From: Acephala macrosclerotiorum
Taxonomy: Eukaryota; Ascomycota; Leotiomycetes; Helotiales; Mollisiaceae
Length of the DNA: 64,000 bases
Reading direction: 5' to 3'
NCBI GenBank assembly: GCA_014904845.1
Contig: MU119275.1
Coordinates: forward strand, 1 to 64,000
This document shows positions 11,611-24,415 of the stretch, piece by piece. How positions within the stretch are numbered: position 1 is the stretch's first letter; each line of letters begins with the position of its first letter. A program made the translations under genes and the position numbers. The notes under the pieces were generated by a model that was not told where the DNA came from, did not search any database, and saw only the letters and a program-made list of their open reading frames with translations.

Positions 11611-12096
11611 ACGGACGCGCAATTTGGATAGGACGAAGCTGGACGATGACGATGCTTATGACTTGCTTGTATGATACCTTTGGCGTCCTGGATTTAGCCA
11701 TAGATAGACAAATGGATTAGCACTCCTGCATTAAATGGGTGTTCGTCTGATTTGAGTTCCACACCCTTGTTTGTTGACATTTCATCCCAATTCGGCCTAG
11801 GTTACCAGGCCATCACGAGCTCTGCGCTCAACCAAAGCTTGAACAGCGTCACCAGGATCCAGCTTTCATCGTGCGAACACGTTTACTCCCAAGTTGCAGC
11901 GTCACACTTTGCTGGCGCTCGCAGATTGTTGTACAAATCCTGCGCTCGTTCCACCACCAGTTCGCGCAGCTCTCGAGTCAGCCTAGGATCCTGCTTGCTT
12001 TTCGATCGCCGCCGGTTGTCTCTGCTCCTGCGAAACTTTCCTTATCGATGCATCGAACCTTGGACCTTTTGAACTGTTCATGAAAAGCCTGCGACA
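11611..12096. other. intergenic, no feature seen
   Basis: Spacer between two plus-strand genes. The open frames seen in it have no protein-like character. It should contain the HD gene 3' end and the promoter of the next gene. Confidence 0.5.
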
Positions 12097-13578
12097 ATGA
12101 CGAACTCCCCGAATGCAATGCCTGGCGCGTTCAACCTCCACAGTACCTCTCGCGATGTCCCTCCTCCACGACTCTCTGGCGCAAAGTCGCACATCTTCCA
12201 ACCTCCTCGTACAACCGGCGCTTCAGCGAGCAGCAGTTTGATATTGACGAGGAGTACAACGAGTGTGATGTCCTTATCTTCTGCTGGTGATAGGTCTGGC
12301 AGATTTGGGCCGAGAAAGCGGAACTTAGAGGAGTACACTTCCGGGACGGTGACACCGAGGAACGATGGACACAACGAGTATGCTGGAATGGAAGACACCG
12401 TAGAAGGTTTAATACCAGGGTCGCCTCAACCATTTGTCAACACTAGATATCAGCTCGCTGGAGGTATGGACACACCGAGTCTTTCTGCGGCGCAAGCTGT
12501 TGAGGCAAACGAGTACGGCGATCTTGGATATAGGAAAAGCTTGGGTGATACAGAAAGACCGTCAATGTTCAGCGGTGAAGGCGGTAGCTACTTTCCTGGA
12601 GAAGCAACATGGCATGAGAGGAATGGTAGGCCCAGATTGAGTCAAGGATACAATGGCAGTCCGCGACGAGAAGGTTGGAGCAAAGCTGCACTACAAGTTG
12701 CGAACGTTGTAGTGGGCAAGGTGTGGGAATTCTGCAAGACCAGCAGTGCAGTTTTCAAGGGCTTTCAAGCCGGCGGAGGAACTCGATATCGAATCAATCC
12801 CACGGAAACAGATTCTCAATTCGAGGTGGTGGAACACAGTGTTTGGGTGGAAAAGACTGGTGACAGAGGGTCGACACCATTACCAGGACAATACCCTACA
12901 GAACTCGAGTATATCCCAGATTACATGGACCGAGCGACTCCAGAAACCACACCTCCACGACCTACGAAGCGAAGACAGATCAGCGCGAAACATACCCCGG
13001 CCCAGAAGAAGGACGAGTTGACGAAGAACTGGGTCGTGGTCCCGCCAGCTGCCCCAGTAACTCCCACGAGACCACAATTGAAAGCTCCATCCAGATACAG
13101 CATGCCCACAGCATCATCAGCATCACGCCGTGCCATCGCAAACACCTCTGTCCACAGGCCTGCTTCTCGTGCTGGATCTGCCCCTAGACGTCCTCTGACG
13201 AGTCAAGTTTCTCGAGTTTCGCACGCTGGCTCTCCTGCCCTGAATACCGCCCGTGGAGCTTCATACGCCTCGCCTCGGTCGCCACAGAATTCTGCTTCGA
13301 AGATACCACGCCGCACTGGTAGTCCCCTCGGACATGTTCGCAATGGAGGAGGAAGTCTTAGTGCTGTAGACAGTCCTGCAGCAAAGGAAGCAAAGAGATG
13401 GGCTGCATTGAAGCGAAAGGAGGAAAGAGAAGCAGACGAGAGTATCCGACGCTTGGACGCACAACTGAAAGCTATGATTCGAGAAGGAAAGGAGGCACTG
13501 GGGACGAAAATTGAGGTTGAGATTGATAATGATGATATTGGGGGCGGACTTGGGAACAGTAAGAAATGGGCAATCTAA
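12097..13578 (+). CDS. basic Ser/Pro-rich protein with conserved central segment, unknown function
   Basis: An intron-free frame of 493 residues. Most of the protein is disordered: Ser/Pro/Thr/Arg-rich N-terminus with many SP and TP sites, and a basic Ala/Ser/Arg region at about 320-430. One ordered-looking segment at about 190-225 (ALQVANVVVGKVWEFC, then FKGFQAGGGTRYRI) looks like a conserved motif. The C-terminus has a charged helix (EAKRWAALKRKEEREADESI) followed by an acidic tail. The composition suggests a nuclear or cytoskeletal phosphoprotein, but I do not recognise the family and claim no function. Confidence 0.7.
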   Translation: MTNSPNAMPGAFNLHSTSRDVPPPRLSGAKSHIFQPPRTTGASASSSLILTRSTTSVMSLSSAGDRSGRFGPRKRNLEEYTSGTVTPRNDGHNEYAGMEDTVEGLIPGSPQPFVNTRYQLAGGMDTPSLSAAQAVEANEYGDLGYRKSLGDTERPSMFSGEGGSYFPGEATWHERNGRPRLSQGYNGSPRREGWSKAALQVANVVVGKVWEFCKTSSAVFKGFQAGGGTRYRINPTETDSQFEVVEHSVWVEKTGDRGSTPLPGQYPTELEYIPDYMDRATPETTPPRPTKRRQISAKHTPAQKKDELTKNWVVVPPAAPVTPTRPQLKAPSRYSMPTASSASRRAIANTSVHRPASRAGSAPRRPLTSQVSRVSHAGSPALNTARGASYASPRSPQNSASKIPRRTGSPLGHVRNGGGSLSAVDSPAAKEAKRWAALKRKEEREADESIRRLDAQLKAMIREGKEALGTKIEVEIDNDDIGGGLGNSKKWAI

Positions 13579-14744
13579 GCTCAGCATACCAGCATTCGTT
13601 CGTTTCTTGCGCATATTGAGGATGGATATCTGGCGCTTTGCAAGGAGATTTGGCTTAACCCGGAGTCTGGATGGATTTTTTGCCCAGAATTTTCGTGTTG
13701 GTTGGAGTTGTGGTGAGGTGAATTGGGGTCTTGTTTGTGATACCTTCCCTGCCTTCGCAGACGATCTTGTACCTCAATTTTCTATTGCATGGCACTGCAC
13801 ATACGCTATATCTTAACGAAATGAAGTCTTTCAATTCCGAAGATCTTTTTGCCGACCCCCTATAGTGTTTGGCGCGGCAATGTCCTCGGAATTTGCCCAA
13901 TCCTTCTTACAGAAAACCATATGAGATGAACCAGGACCGTGTCTTTCGCGGTAACCGGCCTCAATTTATAGCTCATCAACTGGCACGGCCGACCCATCCT
14001 TCCTTTGCCGCCTGGTTCGACGATCAACGAACCCAGCCCCTCCAAGCCCAAGGTCCTTCCCGTTTTGACCCTGGGCCATGTCCGAAATCATTGCTCAGCA
14101 GCCTTCTTCCTCTCCTTCTGAATCACACTTCTGGTTGATGTTGTAATCATATCTCTCGACGCCTTTCTGCTTAATGCGGAGGTCCGTTGCCAACTCGAGC
14201 AGTTTTCAAGCTTGAGCCGGCATGGCATTGATATCGGTTTTGTATTTACCCCCAGAATGTCTGAGATTCAACTACCGACCCCATACCCCACGCAACTCAT
14301 TGGGACACCCACTAACCTTATTCTCACATCAGGCGGGACACTTAGAGGAGTACTTGAAACGCTTCTCCGGGGAAATTTTCCCTATTGGCTGCTGTCAAGG
14401 CTATTCTCCTGAGCCGTGCAGGCAAAATAGCCGAACAATATAGGGGAGAGTCTTCCCTCTTCAAACCACGAGGCTCATCAAGACCTTCAACCTATGACAT
14501 CCCGGAACATGCCAATCTTGACAGAAGTATTCGCCAGCCGCCTCAACTTTTCAAGACATTCAAAATTGTTCATATATCAAGGAACTTCGGCAGATGTCTG
14601 AATTTACACAGATTAAATGGTCGACGAGACGTGCTTACAATCAACGGGCGCCTCAGTGTGGCGATCTTCTCCACACACAACCACCTTTTGCATTCATGCG
14701 ACAGATTCTGAATTTTTGCAGTGAATTTCTACAACTAGCCCATC
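13579..14744. other. intergenic, no gene supported
   Basis: About 1.2 kb between the basic protein gene and the truncated AA8 pseudogene. Plus-strand open frames up to 108 codons occur, without codon bias or recognisable motifs. I see no repeat or RNA gene. Confidence 0.45.
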
Positions 14745-15301
14745 ATGCGCTCTGTTCAACTATTGTCTTGGGCAGTGACTCTTGCCAGCCAAGATGAGAG
14801 CCCACATATCGCATCAAAACCCTCACTGACAACCAATCTACAGTGTCTGGAGAAGGGCTTGTACAATCGGTTGCTTTGTGCGATGCCGTCACGAAAATTT
14901 GCTTCTCGTCTTACACGGCTCCTGAAAATGGGATGACATTGGAATCGCACTCCCACAAAATGTGACCGATCCTTATGACGCCATCATCTCAATCACAGCG
15001 CCAATTTCGGTCACTTTTGCGAGTTTCTCTTGGGGGGGACCATGGTCTTCAACCCTCTCACGGCAGCTTGGGCAAATGGCAAGAGTGCCATGGTCTCGTC
15101 TCGCTTCGCTTTGTATGCCTCCTCCACAACCTGAAGAGCGCTCTAACATCTCGCAGTGGCTTGGGTCTTCCTCAAGGATACGATGGAGCGGAGTACACTT
15201 TGCTGTAAGGCACAACCTCGAATGCCACTCATTGGACCATGATCGCAAGATGCAGAGGATGCACCTCCTGGCAAGGAAACGGCGGAAATCTTGCTGTCCT
15301 A
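14745..15301 (+). pseudogene. 5' half of AA8-AA12 gene: cytochrome (CDH-like DOMON) domain, cut by LTR element
   Basis: Reading through small breaks gives an AA8 cytochrome domain like that of cellobiose dehydrogenase: SVALCDAVTKICFSSYT, then GIALPQNVTDPYDAIISI, a W-G-G motif followed by MVFNPLTAAWANGKSA (Met is the expected haem ligand), and SNATHW (His is the expected second ligand), then CRGCTSWQGNGGNLAVL. A 44-nt intron (15113-15156, GTATGC, CTAAC, CGCAG) joins VSSRFAF to GLGLPQGYDGAEY. Lesions are a one-base frameshift near 14935, a seven-G run at 15032-15038 one base short, a TAA at 15206-15208 where Gln (CAA) is expected, and the insertion at 15302. A signal-peptide-like start (MRSVQLLSWAVTLA) precedes it. 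The last codon CTA (15299-15301) continues in frame at 38043. Confidence 0.85.
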
Positions 15302-15436
15302 TGTCAATTTGAGTGATATATTCGATGCACTTGATAATCTGGTTGATAGATTAAGGTAGTAAGATCTAGCTAGGTGCGGGGACATTATATCTATTGCAGT
15401 GCTTACTTAGCACTAAAACCACTCGAAAGTCTAACA
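15302..15436. repeat. left 135-bp LTR of the large element
   Basis: It runs TGTCAATTTGAG...AAAGTCTAACA. It differs from the right copy at about 8 positions, mostly transitions (G/A, C/T) with two transversions (C/A, A/T). GC content is ordinary, in contrast with the interior. Flanked on its outer side by TCCTA. Confidence 0.9.
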
Positions 15437-16509
15437 CGCCTTCTGCTGAGAAGCACTATAGAGATATATCCATTCTAATGTTTAAAGTAATGTAAATAAT
15501 TAATGTTTTCACGTGATTATCGCACCAATTATTATTGTAATCTATTATCCTTTATTTCTTATCAATTACAGTGTCGAATCGTCGTAAAAAGCTTTATTAA
15601 ACTCTGTGGCGCTAGTCTTAGTTGCTTCGTAGAAAAGCTTATAAAAAACTAGAAAAGATTTATTTTCTTTGTAAGAATTCGATTTTAAATAAAGTATTTT
15701 CAGTTTTTATTTTATAATTAAAAAATATTTTAAATTTATTTAAAAAAAAATTTCATTGTATTTTAATTTATTTTTTTATTATTATTATTTTAATTTTTAA
15801 AATTTATAAATAATATTATAATTTTATTATATTAAATTAATTTTTATTTAAATTTATTATAATTTTATAAATCGTAAATCGATCGTAAAATAATTATTTT
15901 ATAAAAATATTTATAATTTAATCGTTTTTTAAAATTAATTTTAAAATTAATTTATTTTTAATAATTATATTATTTTTTATATAAAAATATTAAATTTTAA
16001 TATATTTAAATTTATTTAAAAATTTCGTATTCGTATTAAAATCGATTATAAAAAAATTATTATAATATAAAATAAAATTTTTTTAAAAGTTTTTTTAATA
16101 ATTTTTAATTATAATTTTTTTAATTAAATTATTTTTTTTACGATTTTATTTGTTATTATAATTTTTATTTTTATTAAATTTTATATTATATTTTATTATT
16201 TTTATATTATTTATAAAATTATTTTATTTTTTAATATTATTATTTATTTTAAAAACGATTTATAATTATTTTTAATTTTTTATATAAAATCGAAAAATAT
16301 ATTATAATTTTTAATTAATATTTTTTTATAAATAATTTTTATTATTTTTATTTTATTAAAATATAAATATTCGAAATACGTATTAAATATAAATTTAATA
16401 AATTAATTAATATAATAATTAATTAAATAAATTGTAATATTAATAATTTATTTATAAAAATAAAAATTATTTTTATTTAATTAATTTTTTTTATAAAATT
16501 ATATTTTTA

Positions 16510-16680
16510 TTAATAATATTAAAATATTTGAATATAATTTTTATATATTAAATATAAAAATTATTAATTATTTAAAAATTTAAATTTAAATTAAAAATAT
16601 TAATATATTTTTAAATTTTATATTATTTTTTTTTTAATTAAAATACGTAATAAATACGTATATATATTTCGATATTAATA
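16510..16680. repeat. dispersed repeat B, copy 1
   Basis: The segment containing TATTAAATATAAAAATTATT, AATATTAATATATTTTTAAA and AAAATACGTAATAAATACGT matches 34340-34515 in the same orientation, apart from small indels. The second copy carries about 24 extra bases near its start. Shared low complexity cannot explain a match of this length. It is a decayed transposon fragment present twice in the block. Confidence 0.65.
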
Positions 16681-17976
16681 ATTTTTATTTTTATAATAAA
16701 AATTTAATTTATTTTTTAATATAATTTTTTATTTAATTATAAATTTAATAAATAATTTCGTAATTTAAAAATTTAATATTTATAAAACGATTATAAAAAA
16801 TTATTCGTCAAAAAAAAACAAATAAAAAATTTTATAATTATATTAATTATATTATAAATTTTTTATAAAATTATAATTTTTTTATATAATATTAATTAAA
16901 TAATTTTTTTTTTAAAAAAAAAATTTATTTTAAAATAAAAAATATTTTTTAATTTTAATAATTTTTTAATATATATATTTTTTTTTTATATATATATTTT
17001 AATTTTTATTTTAATTAATTTTTTTTTTCGTAAAATTAATATAAAATTTAATTCGATAAAATTTTAATCGTTATAAAAAAAATATTATAAATTATATTAT
17101 TTTATTTTTTAATTATTCGTATATTCGTAAAAAAATATTAATTAATATATAAATTAATAATTAAAATTAAAAAAATAATTAAATTAATAATTTAATTATT
17201 TTATATTCGAATTATAAATTTTTATTTATTTATATTATATTATATTTTAAAAAATAATATTTTATATAATTAATAAATTTTTATTCGTAATATTAATCGC
17301 GTCGTATAATTATTAAAAATATTAATAATTTAATATATTTTAAATACGATCGAATTTTTATAATATAATATTTTAATCGATTTAAAATTCGATTAATAAA
17401 ATCAAAATTTATTAAAACGTAAATATTTTTTAAAATTAATTTATTATAATAAAAAAATTATATTTATTATATTTATTTTATTAATTATTTTATAAATTTC
17501 GAATATTAAAACATTTTTAATAATTTTTTATATTTTATAAAATTTTAATATATTAAATTATTTTTTATTTTAAAATCGTTTTTTATTCGAATTTTATTAA
17601 TAATTATAATTATATATTTAATTTACGAGTTTAAATTGATATTATTAATATACGATTTATTTATAAATACGAATATTTTAATTATTTTTAAATCGATTAA
17701 AATATAATAAATATTATACGATAAATTATTTTATTATTATTTTAATTTTTTATTTAAAATTATTATATTTTTTTTATTGAAATTTAATATTATATAACGA
17801 TTAATAAATTAAAAATAATTTTTAATAAATAAATAAATATAATATATATTTTACAAATTTATTATTTTTAATATTAATTAAAATAATTTATAATTTTTAA
17901 ATTAATAAATTTATTTTTTTATTTTACATTTTTTTTTTATAATTATATTATTTTATTATTAAATATTAATTAATTT

Positions 17977-18106
17977 TATTAAAAAAAAAATATATATAAT
18001 AAAAAATAATTTATTTTATAAAATTACAATATAAAAATTAAACTCGATAAATTATATTAAATTAAATTAAATTGTATTATTTGATTTCAAATTCTTTTAC
18101 GTAATA
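17977..18106. repeat. dispersed repeat C, copy 1 (possible LTR remnant)
   Basis: About 130 bp from TATTAAAAAAAAA to TTTTACGTAATA, closely similar to 28204-28335 in the same orientation (shared core AATAATTTATTTTATAAAAT and AAATTATATTAAATTAAAT). The ends resemble the TGTTA...ACGTAACA ends of the 145-bp elements after C-to-T change, but I could not find a matching target duplication. Confidence 0.55.
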
Positions 18107-18645
18107 AAATATTATTTTTTAAAAATTTTTTACGTTTTTATAAAATTAAAACTTTTTTATAAAATTTTATATTTTTTTATTTTATTTGAAATTCGAAATA
18201 ATTATAAATTCGTAATTATATTTTTCGTTTTTTTATAAAAATAAAAAATATTTATATATATAATTTATATTATAAAAAAAAAATCTAAAAAATATTATTT
18301 TAATTTTTTTTTTTTAATAATTTTAATATTAATTTTTTATTTTTATAATTATAAAATTTTTATTTTTTAATCGATTTTTTATTATTTTATTAATAATTTT
18401 TATATTTTCTTTTGTATTAATTTATTAATAAAATTCTAAGAAATTTAAAAAAAAATAATAAATTTTAATATTAATATAATATTTTAATAAAATTTTATAT
18501 TGATTTATAAAAACAAATATCGATTAAATAAATTATTTATAATTTCGATTTTATTAATATTATTTTTATAAAAAATTATTTAAATAATAATTAAAAATTT
18601 TTTAATAAAATATAAAATCGCGAGAAATATATTATTAATAGAATT

Positions 18646-18790
18646 TGTTACGAGAAACTCTATTTCTCTATACACTGGTACTTCGGATACTAGTCTAGTC
18701 ACGTGTCACGAACTATATAGTCCGTGGTAGCACTCCTTAGTTGAATCAAACTTTCTATTACTACTGTAGCATTACTATATATGTGTAATA
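18646..18790. mobile_element. 145-bp solo-LTR-like element, copy 1 (least mutated)
   Basis: It runs from TGTTACGAG to ATGTGTAATA and is flanked on both sides by GAATT (18641-18645 and 18791-18795), a 5-bp target duplication. It stands out as an island of normal GC inside AT-saturated DNA. Compared with the copies at 31925 and 32596, the ancestral ends were probably TGTTACG...CGTAACA, a perfect 7-bp inverted terminus, with the final CA changed to TA. It has no coding capacity. It is a solo LTR or very short LTR-type element. Confidence 0.85.
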
Positions 18791-21489
18791 GAATTGATAT
18801 AATTATAATATTAATAATAAATAATATTATTATATATTAAAATTGTTTTTTTTCGAAATTAATTTAAAAATAATATATTATTAAAATAAACGATAAAAAT
18901 TAATTTAATTATTTAAAAATCGAAAATTGTTTTATAATATTATAATCGTTTTATAAAAAAAAAATTAATTTGTTATTAAATTTATTATTTTATTATATTT
19001 TAATATAAATATTTATAAATGTAATTCGTTTATAAATTCGATAATAAAATATTTTATATAAATATATTTATAATTTTTTCGATATATTTTAAAATTTTAA
19101 AATGGAAATATTTTTCGTATTACGATTTTTATTAGTTTTTTATATTTCGAAAACAATAAAATCGTATTTTTAAAATTTTATTAAGTATTTCGATTAAATT
19201 TTTTATTTTAATTAATATTTTATTTGAAATAAAATCGAATAAATTTTTTTAAAATTTTTAAAATATTGTTTTTTTTAAAATAAATTTTTTAATATATTCG
19301 ATAATCGATTTTTATTTTTTTTTAAATTTTAATATTAAAAATATTTATTAATAAATTTTATAATATTTTTTAATATTTGTATAATTAATTTAAATCGTTA
19401 ATTTTTATAATATTTATATTAAAAAATAAATTGTATTTTTTAAAAATAATAATTTTATCAATTTTTACGTTTTCGTTTTCGTTTTCGATTTTTTTATTAA
19501 TATTTATCGCGTTTATTTTAAGTATTTTTAATCGATTTTATTTTATTTTAATAAAAATATTAAAAACTAATAAAAATCGTAAAATATTTAAATTAATTAT
19601 TATGTAATTTATTGTAATAATCGTTATAATTTACGTACGAATTTTTTAATTTTTTTTAATTTTTTTTAAAACGTCGAATTTATTATTATTAATCGTTATA
19701 ATATTTAATTTTTAAAAATAATTAAATTAATAATAAAAAATCAATTTTATTGAATTTTTAAACGATAAATATTATTATATTTTAAATTATTTCGTAAAAT
19801 AAAATAATTTATTCGTATTATTTTTAATATTAATTTTAATAATTAATTTCGTTTTTTTAAATATTAAAAATTTATTAATATATCGTTTATAGTTTTAATT
19901 AAATAAATTATTATTAAATATATTTTATAATTTAATTTTCAAATTATTTTTATTTTTATTTTTTGTATTTATTTTATTATTTTAAAAATTTTATTAATAT
20001 TTAATCAAAATAAAATTAATTCGATTATAATAAAATTTTACGTTAATAATTACAAAATTAAAATTAAACGTTTAAATTCGTTTTTGATTTATTAAACGAA
20101 TAAATAAATATAAAAATTATTTAAATTTAAAATAAATTTAATATTTTTAAATTTATTTTTATTTAATTTAATAAATAAATATTCGATAAAAAAATTTTAA
20201 ATTATTAAAAAAATCGTTATATTTAATATAAAATTTATTGATTTAAAATTAAATAAATAATTTATTATTAAAAAATTTTCAATAAATACTTTAATATTTT
20301 TTTTATATAAAAAAAAATGTTTTATTAATTTTTTGAAAATTTTTATTATTTTTTAATTGAAAAATTTAAAAAATTAAAATATTGAATTTATATTTTTTTA
20401 TTAAAAGAATTTAAAGAATTTTTTTTATATATATTTAAAAAAATATTATTAGATTTAAATAAAAAAAAACTAATAAAATTATTAAAAAAATTAATATAAT
20501 ATTTTTAAAATTTAATTAAAAAATTAAAAATTTAAATACGAATAATAATAAAATTTTTAAAAAATTCGTAAAATATTTTATAAATGAAAACGAATTTATT
20601 ATTTTTATTTAAAATTAAATAATAAATAATATTATTTAATTTGTCGTTTAATAAAAACAATAAAACGTATTGTTTTCATATATCGAAAATAAAAAAAAAA
20701 ATTCGAATTTAATAAAATTTATATTAAAAATTAAAAAATTATTAACGTTAAAATTATTATTATTAAATACTATATATTATTTTATAAAAATAAAACGTAT
20801 AATAAAATTAAATAATTTCGATTTTAAAAATAATTATTATTATTAATAAAATTAAATTATTATAATTATTAAAAATAAAAATATTATATAAAAAAAATTT
20901 AAAATAAATAAATTATAAACAAATAAAATTATATTAATAAATAAAATAAAAATAATAAATTTAAAAATAAAAATTTTCGATCGATTAAAATTGTATAAAT
21001 TTTTTTAAATTAATTATTTTTTTAAAACGATTTTAAAATTTATATAATTATTTAATTTTTTATTATTAAACTCGAAATTAATTTTTTAAATAAATATTTA
21101 TACGAGTTCGAATTAAAAATTTTAATACGCGAATTTCGTATTTTTAAAAAAATTCGATTACGTTTTTAAATAATTCGATTTTATATTATTAGTTTTATAC
21201 GTTATTATAATTTTTTTATTTAATCAAATATTTAAAATTGTTTTTATTATTATATTAAATATATTTTTTATCGACGATTTTTTTAAGTTTTTAAAAATTT
21301 CAATTATTATTATATTTATTATTTAAATCGATATTAATTAATTTTATAGTATTTAATTTTAATTTTTTAATACGAAATATAAATAAACAATAAAAATAAT
21401 TAAATAAATTTTTTAATAAAAAAAATTCAATTTATTATTTTATTAATTTTAAATTTAAATAATTTAAAAAATTATAATTTTTATAAAAT

Positions 21490-22947
21490 TTAATATATAT
21501 TAAATCGTTAATATTTATTATAAATGATTTATATTTAAAATTATATTGTTTTTTAATAAATATTATAATAAAATCAATAATTAATTATATATTTTATTAA
21601 TTAAATTTTCGAATAATTTTAAAAATATTAAAAGAATTTGATTTATATAAAAATAATAAAATTGTATTCGATTTATAATTAATAATAATTTCATTTAAAT
21701 TAATATTAATAATTATTATAAATATATTATTAATAATAATTTAATATAAAATAATATAATTCGTTTATAATTAATTAAAATAAAATATAATAAAATAATA
21801 AAAATTAATTTCGATTTTTTATATAATTCGTTTTAATAATTTATTAAAATTTAAAAACGAATTTTTTATTTCGATTAAAAATAATATTATTTGATATTTT
21901 TTAATTATAAAATACAAATATTGTAATTAAAATTTTAATTTAATTTTCGATTATATATATAGTATACTTTGAAATAAATAATTTTTTTTGAAGAATTTAT
22001 AAAATATTAATATTAAATAATCAAAAAAATCGAAGTTTTCAATTTTTTATAAAACGATTATTTTTACGATTAAAAAATTAAAAATAAAATTAATTGTAAT
22101 TATTATAAAAAATTTTAATTTGATACGAATTGATTATAAAAAGTCGTATATTAAAAATCGTAAAATTTTGTTATAAAATAATTTGAATAGTAAATTAAAT
22201 ATTCGATTAATTTTTTTATTAGTTTATAAATCGTAAAATTCAATAATTTTTATTTTATTTTTTCGAGATCGAAATAATATTTATTATAAATTTTCAAAAG
22301 AATATTATAAAATATAATTTTTAAAATATAAAAACGATTAAAATCTTTATAAAAAATATGAAATAGTAAATTATTCTATAAAAAAAAAAAAAAAAAATTA
22401 TCGATTTAAATTTTTCAAAAAATTAATTTATTCTTTTTTCAATTGAAAATTTTTAAAATTTTATAAAAATAATAATTTTCAAAAATAAATAAAAATTATT
22501 TAAAATATTATTTTTAAAAATATTTTTTAAAAAAATATTTTATTTCGAAATTAAATTAAAAAAAATATTTAAAATCTGTAATAAGTTTTACATTAATTTT
22601 AATAATATTAAAAATAAATAAAAATATTTAATTATAAATATTTTTTAATATTAAATAATTTATTAAAATTTAAATAAAATATTTATTATTTTAAATTATA
22701 ATTCGAAATTTTTTATAAATATATATTAAATATATAATTTTGAATTTAATAAAATAATAATATTTTTTAATAAAAAAAATTAATTTATTTAAAAATAATT
22801 CAAATTAAATTATAAAAATTAATAAATTAAAAAAATTTAAAATTAAAATATAATTTTTTTTAAAATAAAAAATTATAATTTTAAAAAAAAAAATTTTATT
22901 TAAATCGTAATAAATTAATATACATTTATTTAATAAATAAATTTAAA
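21490..22947. repeat. 1,458-bp duplicated segment, copy left of the gap
   Basis: This segment ends exactly at the run of N and is repeated, with no difference that I found in the parts compared, at 22958-24415 starting exactly after the N. The constant offset is 1,468 bases, and a 17-A run has the same length in both copies. This geometry indicates two overlapping contig ends left unmerged, not a biological duplication. Confidence 0.9.
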
Positions 22948-22957
22948 NNNNNNNNNN
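22948..22957. other. assembly gap (10 N)
   Basis: Ten N between two identical 1,458-bp flanks. It is a scaffolding placeholder and is probably not a real gap. Confidence 0.98.
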
Positions 22958-24415
22958 TTAATATATATTAAATCGTTAATATTTATTATAAATGATTTAT
23001 ATTTAAAATTATATTGTTTTTTAATAAATATTATAATAAAATCAATAATTAATTATATATTTTATTAATTAAATTTTCGAATAATTTTAAAAATATTAAA
23101 AGAATTTGATTTATATAAAAATAATAAAATTGTATTCGATTTATAATTAATAATAATTTCATTTAAATTAATATTAATAATTATTATAAATATATTATTA
23201 ATAATAATTTAATATAAAATAATATAATTCGTTTATAATTAATTAAAATAAAATATAATAAAATAATAAAAATTAATTTCGATTTTTTATATAATTCGTT
23301 TTAATAATTTATTAAAATTTAAAAACGAATTTTTTATTTCGATTAAAAATAATATTATTTGATATTTTTTAATTATAAAATACAAATATTGTAATTAAAA
23401 TTTTAATTTAATTTTCGATTATATATATAGTATACTTTGAAATAAATAATTTTTTTTGAAGAATTTATAAAATATTAATATTAAATAATCAAAAAAATCG
23501 AAGTTTTCAATTTTTTATAAAACGATTATTTTTACGATTAAAAAATTAAAAATAAAATTAATTGTAATTATTATAAAAAATTTTAATTTGATACGAATTG
23601 ATTATAAAAAGTCGTATATTAAAAATCGTAAAATTTTGTTATAAAATAATTTGAATAGTAAATTAAATATTCGATTAATTTTTTTATTAGTTTATAAATC
23701 GTAAAATTCAATAATTTTTATTTTATTTTTTCGAGATCGAAATAATATTTATTATAAATTTTCAAAAGAATATTATAAAATATAATTTTTAAAATATAAA
23801 AACGATTAAAATCTTTATAAAAAATATGAAATAGTAAATTATTCTATAAAAAAAAAAAAAAAAAATTATCGATTTAAATTTTTCAAAAAATTAATTTATT
23901 CTTTTTTCAATTGAAAATTTTTAAAATTTTATAAAAATAATAATTTTCAAAAATAAATAAAAATTATTTAAAATATTATTTTTAAAAATATTTTTTAAAA
24001 AAATATTTTATTTCGAAATTAAATTAAAAAAAATATTTAAAATCTGTAATAAGTTTTACATTAATTTTAATAATATTAAAAATAAATAAAAATATTTAAT
24101 TATAAATATTTTTTAATATTAAATAATTTATTAAAATTTAAATAAAATATTTATTATTTTAAATTATAATTCGAAATTTTTTATAAATATATATTAAATA
24201 TATAATTTTGAATTTAATAAAATAATAATATTTTTTAATAAAAAAAATTAATTTATTTAAAAATAATTCAAATTAAATTATAAAAATTAATAAATTAAAA
24301 AAATTTAAAATTAAAATATAATTTTTTTTAAAATAAAAAATTATAATTTTAAAAAAAAAAATTTTATTTAAATCGTAATAAATTAATATACATTTATTTA
24401 ATAAATAAATTTAAA
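22958..24415. repeat. 1,458-bp duplicated segment, copy right of the gap
   Basis: Matches 21490-22947 end to end and begins at the first base after the N run. After 24415 the sequence continues uniquely (GATTTTTTTATAAT). Confidence 0.9.

Noticed and set aside
22958..24415. A true recent tandem duplication of 1,458 bp
   Set aside because: Both copies terminate exactly at the N run, which is much better explained by unmerged contig ends.
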